From Lepiota brunneoincarnata (Eukaryota > Basidiomycota > Agaricomycetes > Agaricales > Agaricaceae), in NCBI GenBank assembly GCA_023014365.1, contig JAEBUN010000002.1, positions 1,364,001 through 1,428,000 on the forward strand: DNA of 64,000 nucleotides, read 5' to 3'. Both the position numbers and the translations under genes were made by a program. The notes below the pieces were generated by a model that was not told the DNA's origin, made no database searches, and saw nothing but the letters and a program-made list of their open reading frames with translations. Numbering within the stretch: position 1 is the stretch's first letter; each line of letters starts with the position of its first letter. Shown here piece after piece: positions 46,334 through 58,765 of this stretch.

Positions 46334-47628
46334 TTATTTGTTGAGGATAGTGGTTTCGGCGATGATGCTAGTGACACGGTATGGGTCTGTGGGCGGAATA
46401 TGCATAAGAATAAAACTGTGAGGGAATGAAACAACAACAGAGCATACCAATGTTGGAGGCTGGGCGACGGTCCTCGAGATAGCCGTAGCCCTGGGCAGCG
46501 ACATGACGGGGAACACGGATGGAGGCGCCGCGGTTAGCAATACCAGAGCTGAAGTTGCTAATATGGCCAGTCTCGTGGCGACCAGTGAGACGGAGGTCGT
46601 TGTCCTCACCATAAACGGCAATGTGCTCGTCGTGCCTTTTAGAGAGTTTCTCGATGGCCTCCTCGATGGCCTTGATGCCTCCAGGCTCACGCATAGCCTT
46701 GGTGGAATAGTTGGTGTGACAGCCGGCACCATTCCAGTCACCTTGAAGAGGCTTAGGGTGGAAAGAAACCTTGATACCCCACTGCTCAGCGATGCGGATG
46801 AGGAGGTAGCGGGCCATCCAGAGGTGGTCGCCCATCGAGATACCCTCGCAGGGGCCGACCTGGAACTCCCATTGAGATGGCATGACTTCGGCATTAATGC
46901 CGCTGATATTAATGCCAGAATAGAGGCAGGCCCGGTAGTGGGCCTCGACGAGGTCACGGGCGAAGACCTTGCCGGTGCCTAAATACAAATGAGTTTTAGA
47001 TCAGGCGAACCCTGACGATCATGGGGGCTCACCAGCGCCGCAGTAATAGGGACCCTGAGGGCCAGGGAAGCCACCCTTAGGCCATCCATAAGGAGTGCCA
47101 TCGGCGTCGAAGAGTGTGTACTCTTGTTCGAGACCGAACCAGGGTGCGGCGTCTTTGGCCTCGTCAAAGACCTTTGCGGCGTGGTGGCGGTGGTTGGTCC
47201 TATTAGGGGTGCCGTCATTATTGTAGGCCTCGGCAAGGACGAGGATGTTGTCCCCCCCGCGGAAAGGGTCCTTGAAGATGGCAGCGGGGCGGAGGTAGAC
47301 ATCAGAGTCATGGCCAGGGGCTTGGTTGGTGGAAGAACCATCAAAGTCCCAAATGCGGAGTTGGCCGATATCCGTCACCTTCTTGCTAACAGTCTGTCAT
47401 CAAGAATGTGATTAGATGTAGGGGAAGCGCCAAGAAAAGGCGGGGGAGGCGTACTGTAGTCTTGGAACGAACGCCGCCATCGCCGTCGATCCAGACATCT
47501 GCAGAGGAGTGAGCTGTGAACGGTTGGTTCAGGGTGGGGAGACGCATACATTCAGCCTGGACCTTCTCGCCCTGGGGGAGGGCAAGGTAGGGGGCGAGGA
47601 GGTCGTTGCGGTAGGTGTAGGAGGCCAT
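46334..47628 (-). CDS. GLN1: glutamine synthetase (GS type II)
   Basis: Cytosolic enzyme that makes glutamine from glutamate, ammonium and ATP; central to nitrogen assimilation and nitrogen-source signalling. ATG 47628 begins [20 protein letters not shown]. Short exons carry [15 protein letters not shown]. The main exons hold [89 protein letters not shown] and [20 protein letters not shown], including the metal-binding EQE and active-site residues. The last exon, after the intron ending near 46387, encodes [17 protein letters not shown] and stops at 46334. The ~500-base region upstream holds its promoter. Confidence 0.95.
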
Positions 47629-48136
47629 GATTGGAAAGGAAGACGAAATGTGGAAGATTTGGGAGAGAGATCTGGTGGATTCCGACAGGACTTATTAGAG
47701 GCGGATGGGCGGTGCTTGTGTTTGTTTGTACTGGTCGGTGATTGGACGATAAGAGAGGATTGTTGGCAGTGCAGGCATGGGTAATCACTCTCTTCTGGCC
47801 CTCGCCGGTGCGCGGCCGAGTTTGCTTGCAACAGTGCCCCGTGCCGGGGTCACGGAATGGAAAATGGCCGACCATCTGCAGTACTGCTGGGTCACCACAT
47901 TGCAGTACTTTTAGGGCTCTGCAGCCCCGCAAGCCTCTCGCTTGATACGCCCCTCTGACACCCCTGGTCCCAATTAGCATTTGGGGTGGACACGCCCAGT
48001 CCACCACGTGACTCTTTCGGTTTAATTTTACTAAGTCTCGACTCCCCAAATTATTGATCCTTCGTCGCGCTACATCATTGGACCTTGAGAACGAAGCATA
48101 AGGATACAGTCACGCTCTACAAATCGCGATATGCGT
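47629..48136. promoter_or_regulatory. upstream region of glutamine synthetase
   Basis: About 510 bases lie between the glutamine synthetase start and the AP-1 sigma stop; both genes are on the minus strand. The stretch contains a GATAAGA element near 47749, the binding type of fungal nitrogen GATA factors, which would suit this gene; this is pattern-based only. No coding signal was seen. Confidence 0.4.
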
Positions 48137-48961
48137 CTAACCGCTTCGTGAACCCAAGCGTGCCAACGTCTCATCCGAGCCCTCCTGCTCCTCGACACTG
48201 TCGGATTGCGTCACCTGTCATACATGGTCCGGCATGTTAGGAGTGGTCCTCCTGTTCCATTCGTCTTTGACGTACCACACGTAGAACCGACTTCTTTGAC
48301 GATTCTTGCAACTCCCCGGCAATTATTAATTCATCAAGAATCTGCAAAAGGCACCTGATGTAAATCTACCTGTCCAAGAGAGGGGTTTACGCTTACCGCA
48401 TAGGCCTTTTGGAAATTGAAAATCCTGCTTTCAGTCAAGATGGGGTCCTTGCTCTCGGGAAAGTCACGGAACAGCTCTCACAGGTCAAGCTCACAAACCT
48501 GTCACGTTCCAGACTCAACATGGACAGCTCAATTGGCAAACAAAGACACTCACATTCCCAAAGTACCGGTCCAGCACCTCCACATATCTATGGATGATCT
48601 CCAACGTCACGAGCTCGTTGTCGCCTTGCGAGATCCCGCACACGAAGAACAGCGATGCATATCGTCGGTAGACAACTTTGGTATCTGCGGTAGATGAAGA
48701 ATTACGTTTGAGCCCTTCCTTTCTTCTAAAGCACAGCGCTGCCTGATGACCTTTGTATTCCAAAAAGTTACACATGCGCGTCCGACGCGCAAGCACGAGC
48801 TGGGTTACATCCTTGACAATCTTGCCCTTGGCCTTTGGCGCCATCGTTGTGAACCATTTCGCGAGACGGACCTTACCTAGATAGATATCATGTCAGAGTA
48901 CATATAGGAGCTGGAAAAACGCCTAACCTTGCCGTGATACGAGGAGGATGTAATTGATCAT
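48137..48961 (-). CDS. APS1: AP-1 adaptor complex sigma subunit
   Basis: Small chain of the clathrin adaptor AP-1 at the trans-Golgi and endosomes. Exon 1 (48961-48928) encodes MINYILLVSRQG; exon 2 starts at 48876 with KVRLAKWFTTMAPKAKGKIV, KDVTQLVLARRTRMCNFLEY. After an intron follows TKVVYRRYASLFFVCGISQG, then DNELVTLEIIHRYVEVLDRY and FGNVCELDLIFNFQKAYAI. The last exons give LDELIIAGELQESSKKSVLR and VVTQSDSVEEQEGSDETLAR, ending at the TAG at 48137. The longin fold and dileucine-motif groove residues look normal. The six or so exons join in frame with GT-AG borders. The Glu-rich end is the usual variable sigma tail. Confidence 0.92.
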
Positions 48962-49039
48962 CGAGTTCTGCGTCTGAAGGGTTATCACTACTGACGCCCA
49001 CGGTGAGCAGTCACACCATCCGTCACGAGCGCCCGGTGT

Positions 49040-50069
49040 CACTAAGCACCCCACCAAGGGTCGTTAATTATGAAGCGTCATTTATTCTGACTTTGATGTA
49101 TTTCCATACATATTCAATGGACCAACATCTGGTGACTGAACTGGATGTGGAAGTTGATTGGGGAGATGAGAATTGCAGAATTGTTGGGTGACCTTTGCAT
49201 GGTAAATTAGAGCTCTATCTTCCATCACTGCTACCTACCCCCCTCTCCTCCAATAAATTCCCAAAAAAATCCTACAATGGTCCACTAAGGACTAGGCTAA
49301 CATAATCTGCATCAGTCCTTGTATCCTTGGGTATATAAACCAGTGGAATGAGTTTTCTGTGTGCCATATACCCCCATATTATAAGACTCTGTCTTCCAGA
49401 CTTGAAAGTAGGGGTTAAACACCTTTCTGTGTACCTCTCACCAGGTCTCCTCCATACCCAAACCATCTTTGAACCTAATCCAATCTCCACAGAAGCCTCA
49501 TCTGTCTAGACTACATGTTTCCAGTCCTCCTCTATCCACCTCCAATGTTCCCTTGCCCATACCATCCTGGCTTTGACATGGGAGGGCTTAAGAAATAGTT
49601 TCTTTGCAGCAATGTATTTACTAAGACCCAATTGATACCTAATAGTACACCAGATAGTGTGGGGATGAGCAGGGGAGTCAAAGGAAGTGTTTCTTGAGTG
49701 GGTGATCTTGTAGGGAGTTTGGGGTCTCTTTCTCTCCAGCACAATTTTGATGTGTTACATTGCCCTGTCATTCAATAAGGAAGGTCTCCCAGACCTAGGA
49801 GCATCCTCATAATGATCCTGCTCCTTGTGCCTATGGATAACCCACTAGATGGTGGAAATGTTGACTCTGAAGAAATCAGTAATTTCACAAGCAGGAATAC
49901 ACCCCTGATGCTTTGTACATATCAGGGAGCATAGTTCAGAGACAGTATTCTTCTTTCCAGCTATTTTTGGCATGTAAGATATAGTTGTTGATTAATAGGA
50001 ATTTTTTTCGTTTGTTGTTAAATGAGGTCATGTGACAAATTTTCGCAAAACTTTTGCTACCCTACTGTA
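49040..50069 (-). mobile_element. decayed Tc1/mariner-type DNA transposon
   Basis: The minus strand encodes a transposase relic starting MPKIAGKKNTVSELCSLICT at about 49975, with an N-terminal helix-turn-helix. Fragments PHTIWCTIRYQLGLSKYIAA, HVKARMVWAREHWRWIEEDW, TDEASVEIGLGSKMVWVWRR, TFKSGRQSLIIWGYM and VMEDRALIYHAKVTQQF follow the Tc1 order, including the first two catalytic-region motifs. Four in-frame stops (49845, 49755, 49506, 49272) and at least two frameshifts after 49250 show it is dead. The right terminus appears to be at 50067, where the strand reads CAGTAGGGTAGCAAAAG next to a TA, with GTTTTGCG just inside. No matching inverted repeat was found at the left end, so the element is truncated or the left boundary is wrong. 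Confidence 0.75.
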
Positions 50070-50543
50070 CATTTGGAGATCGATGGCAATACCTACACCC
50101 CGCAACCCGAGTCTCCCTCATTAAATATATGAAATATGATTATCATTCCGCGGCGCACAACAGTCTGCTGAGCCCAGGCCCGACCCACGGCACCTCCCAC
50201 CGGGCGCCGTTCCTGAGCATGCTACAAAGTGTCAAGAACCTAACGCCCAGTTTATCACGTCAGAGATAAGGATATGTCAAACTTTTCCCATTGCTTGCGA
50301 GGTCAAAACTTGTGCGAACCAACAGCTTTTCCGGGATTCTCCTGGGAGTTATGTTCAAGATCAATAGTATGTCAATTTTTGGACACAAATACAAGTCACA
50401 ATTACATCACGAGCCAAGAAGACATGCTAAAAAACCTAAAGCAGAATACAAATACACCAGTCCCAAGCAGGAAATTATGCATAGAAATTTCTCCAAAATA
50501 GATATCCCAAGTGGACGAGCAGGTAGTAATACAAACAGAGAGG

Positions 50544-53500
50544 TCACAGGTTAGTTTTGTGGTGTTTCGGAAGCTTCATGACGAAGTGATTGTAGAAATT
50601 CTGGTCAACTGGTTTCATGTTCTGGCCGCATTTGAGAGTGCACAGATCGCGGAACGCGACGTTCCAAGGGAATCGGCTGGGCCCCCGCGCTGAATCATAG
50701 TAGTATGCATAGGAGGCCCTAATGCGGCCAACATCATGCTCAGATAATACCTGGAACGCATCCGTGGGTGGTCCCAAATGGAACCGTTTTGAGACTCCAC
50801 GTAGAACGTCCTGCCGTTTTCCGATCGGTATGTTCGTGAAACCCGCACCAGATGTTGTCGTCTGCCGCCTGTGTTCAACAGAGGCCGCCGCCTGTCGTAG
50901 TGCCTCCCGGTGCTCCTCATACATCTCTTCCACATGTTTTTTAATCAGCGCCAGCTCAGCTTCGAGAGCATCTGCGAGCGGTGCATCCTTCGACTGCAGC
51001 GTTTCCACTCGTTGTTTGGTGTCCAGATATGGCTGTACCAGGTCCGGATCCGCCTCATGTTTATAGCCCTTTATTCGTTCTTCCAAATCCCCCAGCAACT
51101 CAGCCTTGAGCTCTTTGCAATACTCGACGAGGATATCCATGATAAAGCGATGTAACCTGCGGTCTCGCTTGGCGAAAGGTGCGTTATGGTCAGAAACAAG
51201 CTCCCCTTCTTTCGTCTTCCTCCGTCCAGCCTCTTTCCAAAAGGGCTTTCGGTTAAATTGGTTGCGGTGCTTCCTGAAAATCTCCGGTCGAACAGTTTTG
51301 CCTGTCTTTCGGCCATCCAGAACAGTCGTAAACCTAAAATGGCGAGCTGTTAGTTGCGAAACAAATTACTTCCGAATGGAGAATACGTACATGTAGGCCA
51401 GTAGTTTGGCTTGCTTAGAGCTATAGCCCTCTGTATATGTCGAGCATTCGTGAAATGTGGAGTACATCCCCACCATCATCTGATCCTGCATGATGCCTAA
51501 CAGATACTTTTGCATCTCCGATAACATCTGCTCCTGACTAGAGTCTCGAGTACGTTCTAAGAACTCATCGACGCGCTCGTTTTCCTCTTTGAAGAGCAAG
51601 TCGAGCTCTTCGGGGGGGCTGGCAAAGCTCGCATCCGCGTTCCTAAAATCCCGAACGAGCTCAGGTTGCCAGATAAGCTTTGCCTTGTCACCATCATAAT
51701 CGCCTAACGAATGTCTTAGAGGTGCAGCCAGACCAAATAAATCTAGTAGATCCACCTCCAGCTAGCCAGTCAGCCGCTCGACGAGGGCCTTGAATTGACA
51801 AGACAATCACGTCCTTCAAATAATGCAACTCCGGGATGTCGACTGCTTTCCACTAGCACTAGCCATGAGTCTCGCTAAAATACTGATCGGTAGGGTCACC
51901 TTTTGGACGTCAGTTGGAAGACGGCATGGGTCTCGCGTGATGAGGACATCGCCCGTGATGATGTCTGTTTCTGTACCGTCTTGTGCCAATAGTTTGGGCT
52001 GCGAACTCCGGAAAAAAATTCTTTCTGGCTGTAACAATCCGGTAGGATCTAGGATGAATCTCGTGAGGTTTAGTGAGGTGATCTAGGGAGCACGAAACAC
52101 ACCTGGGACAATCCATGCACCTGCGGACTGCGGAATATCAATTGTGTAGTTCGCGATCGCCCTATTGATCATATTTTGAACTATTTTGAATGCTTTTTCT
52201 CGTAGAATTGTACAGGTTGACGGTTGGAAACCGGAGTCAAGGAAAGCCATGACGGTTTCCTCCAGGCTTGACGGAGACCCGCTGACTCTATCTGGCCACC
52301 AGTCGGAAGACCGCTCCGCATTTTCGTCTGTGTCCGTGTCTTCCCCATCGTCATCTACTTCTTCGGTCAAGTCACGTTCAGTATAACCTTTCACTCGCGC
52401 GACCGCCATTTCCTCTCGTGCCCGCCTGCGTTTGGCGACCGATCCAGCTCGCTCAAAGTGTGCCCACAGCCGCCGCATTGCACCGGGATCAGTTGAGTTC
52501 CAGTCAAGCAGGGGTTCAACAATCTCTTCAAGGGATTTTTTCAGGAGTCCCTTGAGGACTGCGGCCGTGACTCCATTTTCGTGCAAGTTTATGATAACAT
52601 CGGTTGAGATTCGTATAGGGCTCCTGGCATGAGCCGCACGCAAGATGTCTATCGTTCGATGACTCGTATCCAAGGGCGACAGGTATTTGGTTTTGATCGA
52701 CGAAGGTCGGAGTTGGATGCCCGTGCTCTCGTCACATAATTCAGGGTGTTCAACAAGTAGGCCCTTTAATCGATCAGTGTTCTGCAGAGCAGGAAAGCGC
52801 AGATATTCAGGCACCTTGCTACCCTTAACCCGCACTTGGATGGCGGATGGCCGGCAATCCCAGTCGTACATCTGTGCAAGTTTATGCAGTAAGCGGCGAT
52901 GGATGTAACCAGCCCCATCAGTCATATCAGACCCTTCCTCGCTCTCTGTCCGCTCACTGTCAGAGAGCACTCCGATAAGAGCAAAGATCGCCTACTAATA
53001 TCCTCAATTACAGCAATGTCTTTTTCATCCAGAGTCATGCCGGGGATGGAGCTTGATAATCCGAGAGCGAACCGAGACGCCCATTTAGCCATTGTCTGTG
53101 TCCAGCGAGTTTCAGATCTGGGTCCCACGGAAGGGGCGGCTGAACTACCTGTCTGTTGTTGTATTCAGTTGGGTTGTGCCACTGTATAAATCCCATTAGG
53201 CTCATGCCGGGCGACGAAGGTGGAGCCGCCGAGATTGTTCGAGCTTTCGCATTCCAGACCTCGTTAGTTCTGAAGTAAAATACAGTTTGTTCTTTCGCGT
53301 AAAAGGCGCGAAAAACGGATTGACAGAGAATGATGGGTTTGAGCAGGTAGTCTATCAAATCATGGCCGGATTTGTTTAATAAGGCTCTGGGGACTTTCAG
53401 GCGGAGGAATCCCTTGCTCCCGAAGCGGCGGGAAAAGTTGTTGCTAGTGGCACGTTCTGCTGCGTCGAGTTCGATTTTGTAGTCTGCGATGGTCAGCAAC

Positions 53501-54519
53501 TTGCTGGTCGTTGTTGTCTTCTTCAACGTGGCGATGAAGTGAACTTTCCCTCCGTACCAGCTATTTTCTACCAGCAATTTGGTACCCGGGTCTGCCGCGA
53601 TGAACCCGTCTTCGCGCTCGAGTTCGGCCCAGGGGTCCTAAAATACGGTCAGTTCCGGGGTGGTGAGTTCATACGACGTTTCAAACCGTTGCTTTTCTCT
53701 CGTCGTCGAACAGGTGGGAGTGAGGGTCTGCAACTTGTTAGTATGGAAATAGTCGAGGAGAATTGTCGTTTACCGTTTAGGTAATCGTTGTTAAAAACTT
53801 TAACAATGTTCTTCGCGCCTTCCGATTCCCGTCGCTTAGGGTCGCCCGTGGGCCGGAGGCGATCCAATTCCTCAATTGTGATCACCTTTTCGCCTTCCCA
53901 ACTTCGAACCCCTTTGGACACCAATCGCGCGAGCTCCCACTGGACGCTATACGGAAGCCTGCGCGAGTCAATGCACGTCTGGAGATTCGGAGGTGGGGAC
54001 TGGACCTCGGTCAGCTTTTCTGACGTAAAGAAGAGAGAAGACGGTACCAAGTTGATACATTCATAAGCTGCAGGAGATGTTGCTATGGATGTGTTTGATT
54101 GGTCCGACGGCACGACCCGAGCTATTTTAGAGGCTCTGGAGGACTTCCCTGATGCAATCGAAGCTTGACTAGCTTTCCGCTTTAAATTTGGGGTGCTTGG
54201 GGAAGTGTTTGACCCGAAATCAGATGTTGAAAGTGTGATAGGGGAACCGGAATCAAGGTCAGTAGTGGAGGGAGTGTCGAAACCAGAAAAGGAGCCATAG
54301 TTGGAGCCAGAAGCGACAGTTGGAAGTGAGGTTGGTGGTGTATCAGCTTGAGTGTCGTCTTTTGCTACGCGTTTCCGACATCATCGTCACCAATATCTAG
54401 CCACTCAAACACCAGAACTTACTCTGGGTCACTTCAGCTGCTGCTTTCCAAAACCCAGGATCATTTTCGAAACACTCAAAGAAGCCGCTTGTCTGTATAG
54501 AAAGTGCGGCTTCAGCCAT
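50544..54519 (-). CDS. cellular RNA-dependent RNA polymerase (RNAi pathway)
   Basis: QDE-1/Rdp1-type RdRP that turns aberrant transcripts into double-stranded RNA for silencing. A likely start is ATG 54519 (MAEAALSIQTSGFFECFEN). A Ser/Thr-rich stretch (54340-54110) precedes the conserved body: LPYSVQWELARLVSKGV, ENSWYGGKVHFIATLKK, ASRFALGLSSSIPGMTLDE, EEGSDMTDGAGYIHRRLLHK, AIQVRVKGSKVPEYLRFPAL and GDVLITRDPCRLPTDVQKVT. The catalytic loop GGDYDGDKAKLIWQPELV is completed by an intron at about 51756-51706 and holds all three Asp. LAYMFTTVLDGRKTGKTVRP and the helical C-terminal domain (LVEYCKELKAELLGDLEERI) follow, ending at 50544. Roughly ten introns; borders between 53760 and 53560 were not resolved. 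No disabling mutation was found elsewhere. Confidence 0.88.
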
Positions 54520-55502
54520 ACTCTAGCAACGGAGTTGAATAGGTGTACCTGAGACAGGGGCGGTGATGGCTCTTCAAACACTTCACTTCTCAACGTAGAA
54601 CTCAGACCCAAGCGGCATTCTAATGGACGCGTCAGCCATCCCGGCAGCGGGAGGAAGTATCAAGTACCGTTGAATTTTTTCCTCTCGGGGATAGTAGGTA
54701 CAAATGCCGTGTTCATGCCCGAGTTCCTCGCCATCACTACCGACAGACAGTCTCGTGGGATAGTGGCTCTGCTGACAGCGGCGGGTTTAGAGCTTTTAGT
54801 GAGAACCTACCGCTGCAGGGTCGACGATGCTCCGACGGATGGGTATAGTGAGATAGATCAAGCTGGGATCGCAGTGCAAGTATAGGATGTATGATAGTGA
54901 ATAGGCCAAGGGCAACAAGCCGTGGAAAGTTGAACACAGAACCCATAATGTAAGTGGAGGGAGATCCATGCACGTGAGACAGTCGCGGTACGCGTCCAAA
55001 CCGCTGTTCGATCGCGTTCCGTCACACCTGAGTTGATGTCACACGGAGTTGTTGGTCGGTGAATCAATAACCGGGAGAACAAGGGTAGAATTTTTTTTTG
55101 CTGTGAAATGCTAATGGTCTGATGTAGTGTATGCAGGTAGGAGGTAGTTATTCGCAAGGGGGTATAGGATAAGAGAGTTCGAGGGAAGGAATGTTGTGGG
55201 AGATGACACAACAAATCAAAGAGTGACAGTAGACTTGTTGAGTGCAGGTCGGTGCTTGGTTGTACAATACGTACATTTAATAAATCAAATTAGGGTCACG
55301 ATGCAGAATGACGGGTGAACCGAGAAAGAGGAGGCGTAATGTGTCGTGAAAGCTGCCGGGAATGCTGATAGGAATATTCATGGCGGGTGCTCCGAGCGCG
55401 ATGATGATCAAGTGACTAAATTCGAAGGATACACGAGGCGCACCGCACACATTCCAACTGTCCTGAAGTTTTTGAGAAGCCAATAGAAACCGGAATAGAA
55501 AA
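54520..55502. other. intergenic region, no gene seen
   Basis: About 980 bases separate the RdRP start from the stop of the next minus-strand gene. Several open frames of 70-120 codons exist on the minus strand but show neither family likeness nor consistent splice sites. A poly-T run is at 55090-55100. Confidence 0.45.
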
Positions 55503-58256
55503 TCAAACGATGGTCTGCCTCTTTGTTCCACCTTCCCTTCTCGTACTTCCCCTTGAAGATGGAACCATAGACAACGTATTCAACCCCGTAGAATGAAAAT
55601 ACGTTGGCACAGGCATCGTCGTGGGCAATGTTCCGTGCTGCGTTGGCAATGCTGTCCACGGACTAGGTGGTTGCAGGTATTGGGTCCCCAGTGTTGTCTG
55701 TGAGTGTGACATTTGCGATCGACCCCTGGACAACGAACTTGGCTGCGACCTCGGGATAAATGACTGAGGCGACACGGGCATGCTGGACCTCCTTGAATCC
55801 CCACTTCCATGCCTCGAGTGGGATGATCTGGACTCTGTTCGACTGGGGGATGCACCTGCAGAGGGGGGTGCCGAGTAAGTTTCCGTGGGGCGAAAGGAGT
55901 GCCGCTGCATATTTACACGTTCGCTGCTCGAGCTTGCCGAGTTACCACGCAACGATCCTGATGAATTAGATGGACCAGGTGATGAATGTCTCGACTGGCG
56001 AGGGTATTGATACATCATAAATGGCGCGGAAGGAGGGAGCAGCACCAAGTCATTCACGAAATCAGGTATCGGGGGAACAGGGGGTATAGGTTGGCTAAGG
56101 AGGCTCTGGTTACTGCCTGACCATGCGGAGGATGAGGTACGTTCCGCGAATGGTCGAGTCAAGCTGACTGGAATTGATACCACCGCTGAATACCGCTTGC
56201 TGCTCGGTCGACCGTCTTCAGACGAAGTGGAGTACATCGAACCTGGTCGTGAGGGATGACCATGACCGCTGCTTCCAACAGGCGAATGTCCACCACTGCT
56301 TGCACGATAACCGGAGGTCTCGTGGGGGTAGGAATGAGATGCAGTCTGGAGCGCTGATTCAGATGCTTCCCTCCGCGGAATTGACGATGATGAGCCGGTG
56401 CAGTGAGGCATTAAGGAATATCTTCTCGACTCGCGAGGTCGATTACGTTCTGTCTCTCGCAATGATGGAGCAGAAGGCGAAGGCACCAGGGGGTTGCTGG
56501 CATCACTCTTTATCCCTGGAACAATTCCTGCTCGTTGAGACTCCCTTCTTAGTCTTGCCGCCACGACTTCTTCCGCGTATAGACACCGTTCTGCCTCCTT
56601 TCTTTCCCTCTCAATAGCCAATCGTCTCCTTTCCTTCTCTATCTCCTCTGCCTCCAACCTACGTCTCTCTTGCTCCTGCTCCATCAACCTCCGGCGTTGC
56701 TCCGTCCTCAAGAACTTGGTTTTTTCTTCCCGCTTTTTCTTTTGTCGTAAGAGATGCAGTGGAACGGTATCATCATTGTCGTCTTCTACAAAGCGCACGA
56801 CTCGTTTTACAGGGGCACCGATAGGAGACTGTGGTGACAGGGAAACTGGGCTGGGTTGCAGGAGGGCCGGACTGGGTGGTGGGGATGCATTGCTTTGTGA
56901 TGAAGGTGGTGATGTTGGCGAGGAAAGAGGTGATATTAGGGCAGGCGGGGCCGTTTGCGGGGCCGGCTGTGACGATGACATTTCGGGACTGTGCTGGTTG
57001 CGTAAAGGTGATGGCGAGGGGACGTAAGAATGTCGGGGGTTGATGGATGCTGCAAACAGCTCAGAGAGGTAGGTCAAAGGAAATGATGGTTATACTCACA
57101 AGGGGAGCCTAGAGGATCATTGCTGACAGTGGACAGTGGGGAAATGTTAGATGAAGGATGGTCGAATGCTGGAGTCCATGGCGCATCATCCATCATGTCC
57201 GGTGGCGGCGACGAGGGATCGAAGTCGGGGTCAACCATCACATCCAAAAACTCTGAATATTCAAGCGCAGCAACGGCGAGGGTCCCAATTACTGGACACC
57301 GATGGACACTGTCTTTCGAAGGCAGAAAGACAGCAAAGCGGTCTTCAAAGCACGGACGGGAGATCCAACGACGAAGACCAGGGCTTGCAGAGAATATCTG
57401 TGTTGTATTCGGAGAACGTACGGCATTGTGGTCTGGAAGAGTTGGTGACCTGATCATGTTAGGAGTACGTATCAACCCAAATGGCAGAATTGTCATTTCA
57501 TCGTCTGCAGAAAGTCCCTCAAGCCGCCGTAGTAGTCGTCGATTTAACACGGACCTTCGAATATCGAGTGCAGGAGACAGTCCTCGGGGTCGATTACAGG
57601 AACGAGGGAAGATATAAGTGGATGAATGCTGGACGAATGGGGAAGATGGTAACGGAGGGACAAGACTGTTCTTGATCAGCAGCTCGAGGTTTTGTCGGGC
57701 CTTAACCAGAGACGCCGTCCCCTTTGCGAACAGGACGAGGGTGTTCAGACAGGGAGACGGAGCCTTCGTCATCAAATTCTGAAGAGGATCCTTCGTCAGT
57801 ATCATCCACCTCCCTCACTCTTCGTCTGTTTGCTTGAGGGTCCTGCAACGTGGGCAGGCGCTCATTCCATACCGGCACCGGTCTATCCCATTCAGTCGGC
57901 TTGGACATCTTTACTGGCTCTGAACGTTTTCCTCCCAACCAGTCCTTCCACGATCGCCGAGTACCACTGCGAGCGAGGGAGGTCGCTTGGGAATCTTCTT
58001 CCTGGGTAGGTAGACTAACACTTGCCGAGCCGCTGGAGCAGCCTGATGACTGGCCATGTTCGCTGGCAGAGCTGAGCTGAGGTGTGGATGTGATAGAAGA
58101 AGGTGTGCGGACAGGAGAAGACGATGTAAAACTGAGGTTGAGGGGGAGCTTGAGATGCTTCTTGAACGACTGAGTAGGCAAAGGGTGGGAACGGGGTGAG
58201 GAAGGCTGGTGGGAATCAGACTTGTCGCGCTTGAAGACAGCAGTGAAACGACGCAT
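55503..58256 (-). CDS. Ser/Pro-rich orphan protein with a charged coiled coil
   Basis: Exon 1 starts at 58256 (MRRFTAVFKRDKSDSHQPSS) and joins, through a 40-nt intron ending near 57783, to NLMTKAPSPCLNTLVLFAKG, TASLVKARQNLELLIKNSLV. A second intron near 57095-57053 leads to INPRHSYVPSPSPLRNQHS and one very long exon that stops at 55503. The middle has a highly charged helix of about 80 residues (KKKREEKTKFLRTEQRRRL, MEQEQERRRLEAEEIEKERR), then Ser-rich disorder and a tail rich in Pro and Thr ending TKRQTIV. The total is about 900 residues. The AKGTASLVKARQNLELL block seems to be a conserved domain of basidiomycete proteins with no known role. The pattern suggests a scaffold or signalling protein; no enzymatic motif is seen. 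Confidence 0.75.
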
Positions 58257-58765
58257 GACGAGCAGAGGGACAGAGCAGGTATCAGGAGGGCATATGGCAG
58301 GGTGATAGCCTGGAGGATGGAGGGTGAGAAGTAAGTGTGGACTCGAGAAGAACTAACACCACAACGAAGTAAATATATCAGCACGCACCGATGATGGGAC
58401 TGGTTCGGCTGTGTAAACGGCTATCGCAGCTTGGGCAGACTCTGTAGTTTCCGAGGAAAGAGCGCAGATGGAGTGCAACACGAGCAGCAGATGCCAGGCA
58501 GGCAGCGCCGACGTGCACCGAGCACAGTGTATATACTATAAGGACGGGGAGAAAGGGGGTGAGCCAGAGACAAAATCACGTATATATCACGTGACCATCC
58601 CAACCCAATTCCCAATGATTGACAACCTGCCGAACCGTGCCTACGTAATCCCACGCTGCAAACCGTTGCCTGCATTCGCCCCCCCCATGCGAATGTCTCG
58701 AATGGCAACACGAATCTTCCATCTTCCATTCACATCTCTGGCCCATGCGAGCCAGCTGACTGTTC

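Noticed and set aside
50291..50554. Open frame 3' of the RdRP gene
   Set aside because: It overlaps the RdRP stop on the opposite strand and lacks any conserved feature; probably 3' flanking DNA.
54858..55214. 118-codon minus-strand frame upstream of RdRP
   Set aside because: No domain likeness, no consistent splice sites and no similarity to flanking genes.
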